From NCBI GenBank assembly GCA_024516155.1, contig JAJJXM010000001.1, positions 434,001 to 498,000 on the forward strand: DNA of 64,000 nucleotides, in the 5' to 3' direction. This DNA is from Pyronema omphalodes (Eukaryota > Ascomycota > Pezizomycetes > Pezizales > Pyronemataceae). Shown here piece after piece: positions 19,558 to 32,221 of the stretch. The notes under the pieces were generated by a model. That model ran no database searches. It saw only the letters and a list, made by a program, of their open reading frames with translations, and was not told where the DNA came from. Positions within the stretch are counted from its first letter, which is position 1. Each line of letters begins with the position of its first letter. The translations under genes were made by a program, and so were the position numbers.

Positions 19558-20815
19558 ATGAAGCTCCGAATAACGTCCTCGACTACTCCGACACTCCTTT
19601 TTACTATCTTCGCCTTATTCCTTCAGCTATCATGCGTTCTCTCTCAACATACCTCTAACTGGGCTGTCCTAGTTTCCACCTCACGGTTCTGGTTTAACTA
19701 CCGCCACCTTGCTAATGTTCTGTCAATGTACCGCACCGTTAAACGACTCGGCATTCCGGATAGTCAGATCATCTTAATGTTGGCAGATGATGTGGCTTGC
19801 AATCCTAGAAATGTTTTCCCTGCTTCGGTTTTCAATAATGCGGATAGAGGATTGGATCTTTATGGTGATAATATTGAGGTGGATTATAGGGGATATGAAG
19901 TTACTGTAGAAAACTTCATTAGACTGTTGACGGATAGAGTTGAACCGGATACTCCTAGGTCGAAGAGGCTTCTTACCGATGATAGGAGTAATATTTTTGT
20001 TTACATGACGGGACATGGAGGAAATGAGTTTCTGAAGTTTCAGGATGCGGAGGAGATAAGCGCTTTTGATATTGCGGATGCGTTTGAACAAATGTGGGAG
20101 AAGAAGAGGTAAGTTCTTGCTTATTCTTGTTCTCATACACGGCGCATTGAGCTTTGGGAACCTTCCAATACTGAGAGAATTATACTAACAACCCCACCTA
20201 TGGTACAGATATCACCAAATGCTCTTCATGATCGATACCTGTCAAGCAAACACCATGTACAGCAAATTCTACTCTCCAAACATCCTAGCGACTGGTTCCA
20301 GTAAACTCGATCAATCATCTTACTCCCATCATGCAGACAACGATGTCGGAGTCGCCGTAATTGATCGTTACACCTACTACAACCTAGAATTCCTTGAAAA
20401 CAACGTCAAGAACGCATCATCCAAACACACTATGAAAGATCTCTTCGATTCCTACGACACTAAAAAGATTCATTCTGACCCTGGAGTACGAACTGATCTA
20501 TTCCACCGTAACCTTGATGAGGTTCTAATTACGGATTTTTTCGGAAATGTGCAAAATGTTGAAACAGATGGATTGGGAGAGGATGAGAAATGGAAGGTGG
20601 ATGTGTCAGAACTTGCTAAGTTGGCGGCAAATATAACTAGCCCGAAGAAACAGCAGAAGAAGATTATGGTAGAGCAGGCGAAGGGCAAGGCGGAGAAGAA
20701 GATTTCTGCTTTTAAGGTGGAGGAGAAGGCGAGCTGGACTCAGGGGGTTGTGGGTGCAACAGCTCTTGCGGCTTGTGCACTGGCTTGGTTTGGGGGGAGT
20801 TTTATGCCGAAGTAG
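19558..20815 (+). CDS. GPI8: GPI-anchor transamidase catalytic subunit Gpi8/PIG-K
   Basis: Exons 19558-20108 and 20209-20815 (intron GTAAGT...TACAG) encode 385 residues, near the yeast length. This caspase-like C13 protease of the ER cleaves the C-terminal signal of precursors and transfers the protein to the GPI anchor. Seen in order: hydrophobic signal (residues about 10-27), [20 protein letters not shown], catalytic histidine H153 in MTGHGG, catalytic cysteine C195 in MIDTCQA, and a C-terminal membrane span ([18 protein letters not shown]) with a very short tail. ATG 19558 is the first in frame and places the signal peptide at the N terminus. The partner subunit Gpi17 is encoded at 48.1-49.95 kb. 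Confidence 0.96.
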
Positions 20816-21092
20816 AAAGGAGAATAATTGAGGAAGAGACAAGTGGCATAGGGTAAATGGGTGTTATGGGTTCATTTTTGGATATTCAAGTTGTACAATT
20901 GCATTTCCTTGACTGTAAAAGGCTTTTTTTTGTGTATTGGTATTTTTCATAGGGACAAAATTAATGATAAAGAAGGGAGGACGAGTCCCATGGGAAAAAA
21001 AGGATTACTCATTGAAATGTTTCTGTGCAAGTTTTGGATGCAATCCTATCCTCCGTATATCTAGTAAGAATATTTAAATGAAAACAAATAGC
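20816..21092. other. Convergent 3' spacer
   Basis: Short AT-rich region between the 3' ends of GPI8 and PRP18; nothing else seen. Confidence 0.5.
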
Positions 21093-22186
21093 TTATCCCA
21101 TAAGCTGCAAAGGATCCTCCGGAGGCCACCTGGTCTGACAAAAGCTTAGACAGCGCTTTATGCTCTGTAAAAACTTTCTCGTAACCTCATCACTCATGAT
21201 ATGTGCCCCTCCTTCCTTCTGGTTCTCGTGTAGCTTTTCTCGTGCAGAACGTTCGTGGATACCAACCATGGTAACTCCAATAGGCCAAGCACTATGATAT
21301 CGTTAGTATCCTGCAGAAATCCAAATCGGAATCCAAAAGAGGCAATGGGGTCAACATACGCATTTCCAATACTGAGCTTCAAATAAACATCATTCGCCTT
21401 GACATATCTCCTCTTCTGTGCCTCCACCACAATCTCACAGATTTTCTCAAAAACATTTTTACTCAAATCCTTTTGCTTAAAATGCCTAAACAGAGGCTTC
21501 ATATATTCCTCCGCCTGCGCCATTGCATCCGCCGCCTTCTGCCCCTGAAAACTCTCCTTCACATCCACCGGCCTCTCGTCCAACGCCTTTCTCCACTCGT
21601 TTAGAACCAACCTAAACCACGCATCCATCTGTTTATAAACCAGTTCCGGATTCTTCTTAACATCTTCCGCATCCACTTTCATTTCGTCTTCCGACATCAC
21701 CACCGTCGGCGCCTCCATCAACTGCTTCTCCTCCCTCTTCTCCATGAGTCTCTTACACCTCTTCACTCTTGCTTGTGCCGATTCTCCAAACAACTTTGCA
21801 GGATACCCCATCTCCCTTAGCTTTGCAATAGCTTCCTCCTCAGTCATACCCTCTTCCTCGGTCTTTTCTTCAACCACTGCTTTCGTTCCATTTGCCGCCG
21901 CCTCTCGTTCCCGGCGCTCTGCGGCAAGTCGCTTTTGAAGCTCCTTAGCCTCTTCTCGTCGTCGCTTGGCCTCCTCTTCTTCGGCCCGTTTTCTGGCGGC
22001 GCGTTCGGCTCGTTGTTGCTCTAGCTCCCGTTGTTTTGCTGCGTACTCGGCTTGTCGTTGTGCTTCAATTTCGGAGCGCTTTAGGTACTTTTTCGGTGCG
22101 GGTTCGGCGCCATCGCCGGAAGAAACAGATGCGACCTGCTTGCGCTTTTTGTTGATTTCGGAAGAGAGGATGGAGGCGAAGTCCAT
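21093..22186 (-). CDS. PRP18: Pre-mRNA splicing factor Prp18
   Basis: Exons 22186-21360 and 21291-21093 (68-base intron GTATGT...CATAG) give 341 residues. Prp18 acts with Slu7 in the second step of splicing, positioning the 3' splice site. Seen: N-terminal MDFASILSSEINKKRK; a long Glu/Arg-rich helix (35-105); a PRP4/splicing-factor-like motif (EAIAKLREMGYPAKLFGES, about 118-136); and the all-helical Prp18 domain (about 190-341) including KANDVYLKLSIGNAWPIGVT and the diagnostic end SFCQTRWPPEDPLQLMG. That C terminus appears only after splicing; the unspliced frame runs into an unrelated tail. An upstream in-frame ATG at 22318 is rejected because the family starts at MDF. Confidence 0.95.
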
Positions 22187-22647
22187 GATTGCGGTAGGTA
22201 GTGGGGGCTGTGGTGGTGGCGGCGGTGTTGGTGGTGGTGGACAAGAAGAATTGGAGGATTGCGTTGCAACTGGTTGTCGCGTGTAGAGGTGCCGGTTCGA
22301 CGTGACGAAGCAGCACATCTCGGCATCACTCGACTCCCACGTTCCCGGTAATAATTACCTTGTGCACCGAACCTTGGCTATCACCTCGGTTTTCTCAGGT
22401 TCATCGCGGGTTTCCTTGTGTTCTCCGGGTTCACAAGAATTTTATCTGGGTCCTTTTACCGTTTGTGGTGGCCGAAACATAAAGAACAGCTGACTGTCCA
22501 GCCCTGTCCTGCCTGCCTTGGACATCAGCAGCCTGGGCTTCCGTTTAACTCTAGCTTAGATCCAGGGCCCCACAGCCACCTGGGCCGACCGCTTCTTAAG
22601 TCCTTCCCCACATTTCGAATCTCCCCGCCAACATCAACATCACCACA
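22187..22647. promoter_or_regulatory. Divergent promoter PRP18 / FAD1
   Basis: The 461 bases between two head-to-head starts; a shared bidirectional promoter is likely. The FAD1 side is C-rich (CCGCCAACATCAACATCACC just before the ATG). No sharp TATA box. Confidence 0.6.
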
Positions 22648-23624
22648 ATGACCACTCCCGAGATTTCAACAAACGGCGATGTCCACCGAACCGAATGTCA
22701 CGATGTTATAACTGCTGCAAAAGAAGCTATCAACACCCCGCTCAGCGCAATTCCTCCTACTCTCCCTCAAATCTGTCAACAGCTACACACGAAGATTCAC
22801 GCTTTCCTTGATACACCACCAAAGTCCGAGGCTCACGAGCGCACGCAAAATCGCACAAGAGAATCCCTCAAGGTTGTCGAAAAGGCCTTAACCGACTACA
22901 CGTATGTTCCACCAAGCTATCATCTTGCTTTCTTCACAGCCCCACTGACTCATCCCGCAACAGCTTCGATGAATTGGCCATCTCCTATAACGGCGGTAAA
23001 GACTGCCTCGTCTTGCTTCTCCTTTTCCTATGCGCCCTTCATGAACACTCCCCTACTGCCAAAAAGATCCACTCAGTCTATGTCATGTCCGCATATCCCT
23101 TCGCCGAAGTCGACGAGTTCGTAAATACCTCGGTCCGCGAATACTCCCTCGACTTACATCGTTATGCTCTACCGATGAAAGATGCATTTGCGACTTATCT
23201 GAAGGAGAATAAGAAGGGTGATGAGGAGGGTATTAAGGCCATATTTGTGGGAACTAGGAGGACGGATCCTCATGGTGAGAAGCTACACCATTTTGATCGC
23301 ACGGATCATGGGTGGCCGGACTTTATGAGGATACAACCGGTTATTGATTGGGGTTATCAGGATGTTTGGACTGTGAGTTTTCCAGGCGGAGAGAAGTTAA
23401 TGCGGATGAGGACGAGGCTAATAGAGTTATAGTTCTTGAGAGAGCTCGAAGTCGAGTACTGTTCGTTGTATGACCTCGGATACACAAGTTTAGGCGGTAT
23501 GACGGACACAGAACCGAACCCGAATCTCTTAGATCCCAGCAGTACGGATGGGGTTAAGAGATATCGACCGGCCTACGAGCTGTTAAAAGACGAAGACGAG
23601 AGATTGGGAAGAAACAAGCGGTGA
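22648..23624 (+). CDS. FAD1: FAD synthase (FMN adenylyltransferase)
   Basis: Exons 22648-22901, 22964-23372 and 23433-23624 total 855 bases (284 residues). The enzyme transfers AMP from ATP to FMN to form FAD, and belongs to the PAPS-reductase/ATP-pyrophosphatase fold. Diagnostic parts are the P-loop-like SYNGGKDC (residues about 91-98), FVGTRRTDPHGE, and MRIQPVIDWGYQDVWTFLRE, the last being formed across intron 2. The C-terminal AYELLKDEDERLGRNKR is basic. The first intron interrupts just before the nucleotide-binding loop. It is probably cytosolic, since no presequence is seen. Head-to-head with PRP18. Confidence 0.95.
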
Positions 23625-24431
23625 TCCTCTAGCGAAGTAGATACGGGTGCAAGCATGATGGGATTTTATTTCGGCGTTGGCTATTTAGGAAGGAATGATG
23701 GAGTTTATCGTGGGTTATTGTTGGATAAAGGGTTTTGATTATGTACCTCTTCTTCTCTTCTCAGCCTCTTTTTGTGTTGTGTTTTCTTTTTTCTGTTTTT
23801 TTTGGTTCGGCGGAGCATGGGCGGTAAGGGTTGGAATTCATTTACTTTCGCGGTGTCAGATATAAGTTAGATGTGCCCTATGATACCATTAGACTAGAAT
23901 ATTTGGTATTACAATGGGAATACTGAATTTCGGTGTTTATCTGCAAACAGTTCCTGCAACATCTGGCTTCATGAGATTATAAGAAATTTATCACGTGAAA
24001 TTCAGTTATGCATTTGTTTTCTCTCCTACAACGCTGTGCTACTGTAGCCACTTCGCTTGTCCCGCGGCTTTCTGCAGAATATGTATTTAGCGAATTTACC
24101 ACAGTTGATTTATCCTCAGGGCAAGACCAACACAATAATTATGCATGATATAAATTTTTTTCTCCTAAAGACATACAATTTACAAGCTATTTCTCCGGCA
24201 CAATTTCCCCCCAAATCCCACTCAAAACACGAACCCTCAAAAAAATAAGAAGCCCCCGCGCAATAAACCCCCCATCCACGCGCACCCCCGGGAATCGCGC
24301 CAACCATCTAGCGCATCTCCCGCCCGGGTAATCCCCCACCCCACGACAGCTTAGTCACCTCACCACCCTCCAAAAATTCCGCCCACACGTCCGCCGCCGC
24401 CGCGAGTCTTCCGCCCATAACCACCTCCGCC
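23625..24431. other. Intergenic region FAD1 / mS45
   Basis: No gene. T-rich 3' end of FAD1 to about 23810, then AT-rich sequence, then a C-rich stretch (24180-24430) that forms the mS45 promoter side. Confidence 0.55.
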
Positions 24432-25755
24432 ATGCCGCCCCGGATAGTTCTCCCCTCTATCGCCAGCACCAGCCGGGTTTCCATTCGGGCGCCGATTCGC
24501 GTCGCCATTGGAACTCCTGTCCGAGCGCTCAGCAGCACCTCGATCTCCCGCGCCCGCGAAGAAGAAGATGAAGATAGGGAAGGATCTGACAAACCGGATT
24601 TAAATAAGATCGCAAAAGATGGCTTTAAAGCTTGGATTAAAGGCCCCGGAAACTCCTTCCGTAAACCCCTCTACAATGGAATGAATTATCTTTCTTCTTA
24701 CGACCTGGCGTCTGGTGAAAGGAAGGAGAGAGATAACTTTAGGGATCGCCCTTTCCCGTTGAACCCTTACTTTAGATCTCACCCCGTTTTGAGTGAGGAG
24801 TTGAAGGACCATATTTATGAGTTGGTTATGGTTAGAGGAAGATCTATTAGAAGTGTTTCGGCTAGATTGGGTGTTAGTTTGGAGAGAGTTGGTGCGGTGG
24901 TTAGACTCAAGGAGGTGGAGAAGAAGTGGATTGAGGAGGTGGGTTTTCCGGTTCTCTGGGAGGGAGGGAGGGAGGGAGGGAGGGGTGGTTATGACGGAAG
25001 CACCGGAGGCAGCGGAAGAAACGGAAGAAGCGAAGAGACGCAGAAGAGAGAGAACCGGTAGCAATTGAGGGTTACCTACATTTCGACGGTACCTCAAATT
25101 GTTTCACGAGGTGTCGGAGGATAGGTTTTGCGCCATTGGTTTACAGCTCTTCCATATCTTCCGCTGCTTGTCTTCCTCTCTCCCGCTTTCTCCCATCAAA
25201 ATCCACGAAATATGAAATACTGACATAAACCCCAAATTCCAGGGCAAGCACGTCGCTACCTACCTTACCAAAGCTCTCCACACTATGCTAAAAGTCACTC
25301 CCCTCGCCGACAAAGAATCCAAGCAATCCCGACAAGAATTCCACGAAGGATTGCAGGACATGGTTTCCCACCCATTTTCTCACCGCCAAACCTTCATTCC
25401 CGTCTCCGAGTCACGTACCTTCACCCGGGCTGATGCCGGTCACGAATTCGGACTTCCTCCTACGGAAGAAGCTGTTCCTCACCCTGACCTTGTTAAAATC
25501 GCCAAGGAGCGTGCTTTGGGTCTTGATGACTCTGTTAGACTTCAGCTCCAGATTGCTAGAGATAATGCCGCGGCAAAGGAATTGAAGAAAGAGGAGGAGA
25601 GAAAGAAGAAACTTAACACTCCTGTAAAGGTTGTTGAGAGAGGAAGATTTGCTTGGAGACTCCAGAAGGCTGAGACTGGAAAGGTTGGATTTAGATATGG
25701 TGTTCCCCATATGGATCGTAAGAAGGGTCAGGTTAAGATTCCTACTAGCGTTTAA
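24432..25755 (+). CDS. Mitochondrial small ribosomal subunit protein mS45 (Bot1-like)
   Basis: Exons 24432-24938 and 25243-25755 encode 339 residues. The 304-base intron is the longest I resolved in the window. The product starts with a basic, Ser/Arg-rich mitochondrial presequence (SIASTSRVSIRAPIRVAIG). It then carries the Bot1p block: RPFPLNPYFRSHPVLSEELK, VRGRSIRSVSARLGVSLERV and GAVVRLKEVEKKWIEEGKHV, the last spanning the splice junction. In fission yeast Bot1 (budding yeast Mrps35) is a mitoribosome component affecting respiration. The intron start at 24939 (GTGGGT) is chosen because it joins WIEE to GKHVATYLTKAL. A GGGA repeat lies inside the intron. Confidence 0.9.
24958..24985 (+). 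repeat. (GGGA)n tract in mS45 intron, G-quadruplex candidate
   Basis: Six or more consecutive GGGA units on the transcribed-sense strand within the first 50 bases of the intron. Four or more G3 runs with one-base loops meet the usual G-quadruplex pattern in RNA and on the coding DNA strand. Confidence 0.85.
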
Positions 25756-26133
25756 GGGAGCGCCATAGGGGGATTGGAAGGGGATGTAAGGAACTTTTGT
25801 AACATTAGAAAAATGGGATTTCGCGGGATTGTGCATATCAAAAAATAGGAATAAGTAACTTAGACAGGGGTTTTGGGTTAGAATTCCAAATTATATTCAC
25901 GGTTTTGTGAGGAATGGTAAATTTTATGTCGAATGAAAGCAGCGCATTTTTACAGCATCAACACGAAAAAATTGGCAATTGAGTGACAATCAATGACTTC
26001 CTAGGGTATTCTACTACAACAATCAAAAACTACCTACATACATATCCGAAATCCAACCCAAAGCTTTTCCGATCCATTCAAAGAAAAACAAACTCCATAA
26101 CAAAAAATAAAAAGAAAACACCTTTTACGCCCA
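25756..26133. other. Convergent 3' spacer mS45 / TFC4
   Basis: AT-rich region with A-rich ends; no gene seen. Confidence 0.5.
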
Positions 26134-29100
26134 TTATTCAATAACCAACCATTTCTCCGCAACATCCATAGCAGCCTGAGGGTTTCCATTCGTAATATAA
26201 ATCATCTCCAACATATAAGCCGCCTCCCATTTCAAATCCCCCTTGATCCCACCTTTATCCTTCCACTGATCACTGATATCCAAACACCTCTGATAATACG
26301 GTAAAGCCAAATGAGTTGCGCCAAGATGATGGAAACTACGTGCTACGTTAAATTCCGCCTCTTGTTTAAGCTCTGCAAATACTCGTTGTCTTTCTTCTGC
26401 CTCTTCCTCTGGTGGCATCAGTGGGACTAGTTCTCCCGCGCATCGTGCCTCGTAGTATTCGAACATAAAGGTTATGGCTTGTAGTGCTTGCATGTGACGG
26501 TTCTCGCTTTGGCGCTGCATGGAACGGTGAAGATAGGCGAGACCGATTGATAAGAGAACGATTGGGTTGTTTGGGCAGATGGTGTAGGCTCGAGTGTAGT
26601 AGTCTATTTTCAGTTAGTTTTCTAGTTTTTTTAATTTCTGTCATAAATAGGGGAACTTACTCAAAGCTGAGAGATAGCTCTTTCCACTAGCCAAAATATG
26701 ACCATATAACATGAGGAGTGTAGCATCCAGTCTTTCGGGTTTATATTCATTTCCATGCTCGTCAACATTTGTTAAACTTGCTGCATTTTGTCGTTTTTCT
26801 CCCGATATGATCTCATCCATAATCTTGATCTGTCTAAGCAGGAACTTTTGGTTGGCGTTGTTGTGGAATACTTCCATACCATTCCGTGACATGGTTAAAG
26901 AACCGACAAATAACATGTATGCCTCAGTCTGGAATTGATAGGTGGACATAAACCAACGAGTAATGGTGCTACAAGATTCCGAGTCGTGGACCCATACTGC
27001 ACAAGCTAACCAGGTCGTCCATATTATGAAGATCTTCCGCTTATCGAGATAAAATACGTTTGCTTCTTTAGCAACGGAACATACATCATAAGCATCTAGG
27101 TAGTTGTCGTGTTTAGCAAGGCATAAAGCGTATTGCATAAAGATGTAAAGCCAAGTATCGAAATCCAGACCACGGAAACGAACCTGGTCTTCCAAAGTGT
27201 CAGGTTGGTCGTCTTCATACATCACCGACTCCTCTAGACGATGCTGTATTTGTTTCAACTTCTCTTTATCACCCTTTGCGTTCGCACGACGAGTAGCCGT
27301 GAAAACGAAACCCTTAAACGCCTTGCCTTTTTCCGATGGGAATAAGGCTTTAGTATTCCGGAAGTCGTCAACAAGATCACCAGCTGTGTCGAGCCATTCT
27401 TTGATGGCCTCTGGATCACCTGCTTCCATACCCGCTCGAAGGTATTCAAGTTTTTTGTATTTAATCGCTGCTTGCTCGGTTTTCCGGGCGTTCATAGCCG
27501 CTCGCTGCTCAATTGTCATTTGGCCTGGTTTCTTCTTGCGACTACGTCGTGGAGCAGGCTGATTGGGAAAGAAGGCCGTGGTGTCTTCGCCTGTGGATTC
27601 AGCTGCAGTCGCTGTTGCTTCACCATTGGCGGCTTTGGCTTCGTTTACTTTATCTCTCTCCTTACGCAAAGCAATGACTTCATTGACGTATTCCAATGCT
27701 TCCGCTTTTCTCCCGCTTACTTCGTAGATACTTGCAAGTTCCATCATAGCTTCGGTATCGGTAGGATAAGCTTCCAAAATAGTGGTGTAGCAATCCTCCG
27801 CATCATCAACTTGATTTAGGGCTTTGTAACAGTTTGCCATATTAAACCAGACTTTTCGGTCGTGGTATTGGTTTCCCTCAATGACATGGGTGTAGTATTT
27901 GAGTGCTTCTTCATGAGCTTTGGCTTCATAAAGGGCATCTCCGGCTTCTTGGAAAAGATCGTAATACGAAGCAGGATCGACTTCTTCCAGACGTTTGAAA
28001 TGCATAATGGCTTCCCCCTTTTTACCGGTTTTTAGACGACAGACTCCTAGTTTTACTCGAAGCTCCGTAGGCAGAGAGTATGTTTCAGAAGGGGTTTTGT
28101 CTGCGTCCCATTCTCGGTCATCGTCGTTTTCGTCCCAGAAAGTTTCATGAGAACGGCCACAGAGCCAGCGTCCCACGCGCCGAAGAGTTTGTATTGCTCC
28201 CTTCCAGTCTTCGTTCATCATGTATAACTCGACGAGGATATTCAACTCTGACCAGCCGAATAGCTTGTCGGGATTACCGGTAGATACGAAAAATTCGATA
28301 CTACGGTTGTAGTATTCAATAGCTTCGGGGATCTGCCGAATCTCAATAAATAATGAAGCGATGTCTCTCAGGATTGCCATGTCATTAGGAAGCAGTCTGT
28401 GCAGAGTACGGAACCCTTCAGCAGCTTTAATCATGTCCCCCTTCTCCTTATAGAGTAGCGCACGATCGTAAATAGCATCAATGTTGTCTCGGTTCGCTCG
28501 GATTGCTTGACTGAAACAGTAGATAGCTTGGTCGCGGTAGTTATTCCTGTCGGGGCCATATTGTTCCAAGCTCATTTTGGCGCATACCAACCACAGCTCC
28601 CAGTCCTTCGGCATAGCGTGTGCAGCTGTCATGTATGCCAGCAAACATTTGTGCGCCTCTCCTTTCTCCTTGAAGATTTCTCCTAGTAGCTTCCATGCAG
28701 CGTACACATTTCCATCAATACGGATAACCTTTTGAATAATCTCCAAAGCTTTGTCTAAGTCTCCGTTACCATAGGCTCCGTTCGCATCTCCCATCAGCGT
28801 CTGGACCTCAAACGAGAGTGGTTCCTCTCCAATAGCTCTTCTTCCTCCCTTCCGGTCCCGTTTTAGTCCTTTCTTGAATCCGTGTGCGGCTTTGAGGTTG
28901 GTATGGAATTCTGCCATCTCTTGCTGGTCGATAGCGTTCGCATCTTCCTGAATGTCGTTTTCGTCTTCGCTCGCCGAAGGAGGGTCAAGGAAATCGTCTT
29001 TCAAAGCTATAGCAGCTGCAGTATTAGCAGCTCCTTCATCCAAAGCTGCAGTTTCTGGGTCGACATCGTCGAAATAATCCGGGTCTTCATCTGAATCGTC

Positions 29101-29276
29101 GGCGTATGCGGCGAGCTCATCTGCATCATCAAAGTCGTCTCCACTAACTGCGAGTCAACATTAGGCTAAGATATTGATGAAGCAGGTGAAAGCTACTCTG
29201 AATATTCTGAAAGCCCGTCGTCAAAGTCGTTCATGTCATCCTGGACATTTGGAGCTGACATTGCGGGTTGCGCCAT
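26134..29276 (-). CDS. TFC4: TFIIIC subunit Tfc4 (tau131 / Sfc4)
   Basis: Exons 29276-29197, 29143-26661 and 26603-26134 total 3033 bases, 1010 residues (yeast 1025). This is the TPR subunit of the tauA lobe of TFIIIC, which places TFIIIB upstream of tRNA and 5S genes. Seen: an acidic N terminus (DFDDADELAAYADDSDEDP); two TPR arrays starting near EVQTLMGDANGAYGNGDLDK and including YYTHVIEGNQYHDRKVWFNM; a basic linker (RRSRKKKPGQ); and C-terminal TPRs ending AMDVAEKWLVIE. Exon 1 contributes MAQPAMSAPNVQDDMNDFDD. The first intron ends CAGTTAG and only the downstream AG keeps the frame. The gene is head-to-head with eIF2B gamma. Confidence 0.95.
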
Positions 29277-29720
29277 GGTTGGAGGTTGAAGGCGCGCGCG
29301 TGAAGTTGAAAAAAGGTTTGGCGTTGCTATCGATAAGCTGTTGTGTAACCTGAGCTAAATTAGTGACCTAGCTCCGGCGCGCGCATTGAAATCATGGTCC
29401 GCAGTACATAAGGCTCGCCAATCACAAAGTAGTCTTCAACTTTCATCTCTAATTCGGAAAGAAATATCACGTAGAAAATGATTATAAATTTCTTGAAATC
29501 TCAAAAAGTAATATAGCAATATAATCCTCAATGTAAATGAGTAAATTGCAGTTATAATTCCGTCATCATAACTCTCGTTTTGTTACCCGGCCAATGAGCC
29601 CGACCCTCTAGTTCTAGAGCGTCACTCTAGATGAGTCAGGGAACCCCACCATCCTTTCACGTCGCCCCGCCAAACCACAAATAACAACCACCCTACCACT
29701 CCCACGAGCATACAACAGCT
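29277..29720. promoter_or_regulatory. Divergent promoter TFC4 / GCD1
   Basis: A 444-base region between two outward-facing starts. The GCD1 side is C-rich just before its ATG. Two GGCGCGCGC-type elements lie at 29290-29300 and 29376-29385. Confidence 0.6.
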
Positions 29721-31398
29721 ATGCCGTCTGCACTCCCTTCGATCGGCTTTCAGGCTGTAATTCTTTGTGGTGCCGGTGAAGGTCTCCACCCCTTCGCCGG
29801 TGACGAGAATCTCGTTCCCAAGGCGCTTCTTCAAGTCGCCAACAAGCCTATGATCTACTACCCTATCGAGTGGTGTGAGAAGGCTGGCATTTCATGTCAG
29901 TAACTTTTTCAATATTTTCTCTGCCCCTCTAATGGTGTATAGCTATTCTTGTTCTCACTCTCTCCGAGCACCACAACGCGATTCAGTCCTACGTTCGCTC
30001 CCACCGTACCTCTAAGCTCTACATCCAGGCCGAGTCCTGTTCTAGCTTCAAAGACAATATCGGAACCGCCGATGTTCTTCGTGTCGCCCACCAGAAAGGA
30101 TGGATCACCTCTGACTTTGTCGTCGTCCCCTGCGACCTCGTCACGAACCTCAATGGAACTGTGCTCGCGAAGCTCTGGATGACCGAGCAGGCCGCTTTTG
30201 ACGGTGATCTCGGTCGCCGTGCACGCAAGCGCGGCGCTGGAGATGGAAAGGATGGCCGCCGTGGAGGACTCATGGTTGCCTACAATACTAAGGGTGAGGG
30301 TGAAGTTAAGGGACAGGAGACCGACTTCTTGGTCACCTCCTCGCCCCGGGACGACGAAACCGGAACCTTATTGGATCTCTACCCTAACGAAAAGATCAAG
30401 GAGCTCGTCGAGTTTCCCATTAGTTACAAGATGGTCGAGAAGTGTCCCGACCTTACAATCTTTGACACCTACCGCGACGCCGGTATCTACTTCCTTCCTC
30501 ACTGGGTTCTTAAGTTCATCGCCCGCAACCCCCGCATGAGCTCCCTCCACAAGCATATTCTCCCGTACCTCGCTCGTTCCCGTTGGGAGAGCAGAAAGCT
30601 CGCCGCCAAGCTCGGGTTGACTGAGATCCTTACTGGTGCCGATGACAACCTCGAGGACGACGAGTCAGAGGAGAACCCAAGCGAAGAGCACGATGTCGGA
30701 TCTATGAGCACCATGCGCAAGCGCCGCTCCTCAAATCCCGCCAAGGACGAGCTTGTCGAGATCCCTCCTATTACCACCTACATGCCCACTAAGGCCCCTT
30801 CCATGTTCATGCGCCGTGTAGACACTACCCAAAGCTACCTCTTTACCTCTCTTTACCTTGCCAAGTCAGACCCCAAGGAGCAGTCATCTACTATTAAGAT
30901 CGACCCATCAGCGACTATCGGAGAGAAGGCCAACGTAACTGGAATCGACTGTCTGGTGGCAGAAAAGGTTACTATCGGTGCTAAGGCGATTGTCAAAAAG
31001 TCTGTCATCGGTGCCGGATGCACCATCGGAAACGGGGTTAGGCTTATGGGATGTGTGTTAATGGACGGTGCTAAGGTTGGAGATAATGCTAAGCTGGAGG
31101 GATGTGTTATCGGAAGAGAAGCTGTGGTAGGTGCAAAGTGTGCACTTAAGGACTGCGAGGTTGCCGAAGGATTCGACGTAGATGCAGACAGTAAGTTTCT
31201 CTTTGATGGCTACGGCTAGGAAATGCACTAATATATATTGCAGCCGAGGCAAGAGGCGAGAAGTTCGTACCATTTGATGCTATGGGAGGTGTTTCCGATG
31301 AAGATGACGAGGACGATGATGAGGAGGAGTACAGCGAGGAGGAGGATGATGACGAGGAAGACGAAGATGATGATGATGAGGAGGAGGATGATGAGTAA
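29721..31398 (+). CDS. GCD1: Translation initiation factor eIF2B subunit gamma
   Basis: Exons 29721-29895, 29943-31190 and 31244-31398 encode 525 residues. With the epsilon subunit it forms the catalytic half of eIF2B, the nucleotide exchange factor for eIF2. Seen: a nucleotidyl-transferase-like N domain (FQAVILCGAGEGLHPFAGDE, VPKALLQVANKPMIYYPIEW, FVVVPCDLVTNLNG); a variable insert (residues about 300-345); and a left-handed beta-helix of hexapeptides (IGEKANVTGIDCLVAEKVTI, IGAGCTIGNGV). The last exon adds an unusually acidic tail of about 40 residues, nearly all Asp and Glu. Intron 1 is short (47 bases, GTCAGT donor). Confidence 0.95.
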
Positions 31399-32221
31399 TT
31401 GGAGTTATCGGCTCGAGTTTTTGGGAGGATGCGAGTGCATACGGTGTGCCGGCGTGCAAAAATTTGGGATTTTTCTTGGGGGCGTTATATTTGTTTACTT
31501 TGTTTTGAAATTATGTTGGGTTCATCTTTAGAGATCTGGTTTTTAAATTCTACGGAAAAGTTCTTTTGGGTATTAGATCTTTTTCTGCTGATAGAGATTT
31601 GTTTTTGCAACTTGGCCGTACTCTGCACTGATACCTCTTTGATACCGTTTCGCGGATAGCTTCAAACGTTGTAGATTACATTCCTTCTGAAATTTATATA
31701 TATATTCTTCTGATGGATCATGAATCTTATATTGCTGTCGCGTCAGAGTAAGCGAATAATTCGTTAAGATATCCAACCAAGGTTGTCCTGTATGGGCCTT
31801 TTAGGTCTCGGTCAGCGTATGATGACATCAAATAATAATAAATAAAATATTCAACTAAGGAAACAATTTCCATTATTAAGCACCAATGATCTCATGTATT
31901 TGAAGCGGATTATTTTACTCTATATCTAATTCTGTGTTTTTTATTTTGGCTTTCTGTCCCCAGCTTCTCGCGCGCTTCACCCGGCAAAAGGATCTTGACG
32001 ACACGAATTATGACGTCTCAACCAGTTCAAACAATGCCATAACTCGGGTAACTATCGTGATGGAAAACGGCACCCCACAAAATTGCCCACAAAGCTCGCT
32101 ACAGACCGCCGTCTCCTCTTTCCCCGGATTTACCAGGACCGCACCTTAACCATCTCTCCTCCCCCAACAGCATCAGCACCCCTCAACCACAATCTTTTTG
32201 TAGATTCTCCACAGAGTAAAA
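31399..32221. other. Intergenic region with repeat copy
   Basis: 3' side of GCD1, then AT-rich DNA that includes the repeat at 31786-31847, then a C-rich leader before 32222. No gene seen. Confidence 0.5.
31786..31847. repeat. Direct repeat left of the membrane-protein gene
   Basis: TCCTGTATGGGCCTTTTAGG, TCTCGGTCAGCGTATGATG and AATAATAATAAATAAA resemble 33287-33350 in order and orientation. The two copies bracket one gene at 1.5 kb distance. Confidence 0.6.

Noticed and set aside
22288..22310. GGTTCGA, as in a tRNA B box
   Set aside because: Lies in the PRP18 leader; no clover-leaf can be drawn around it.
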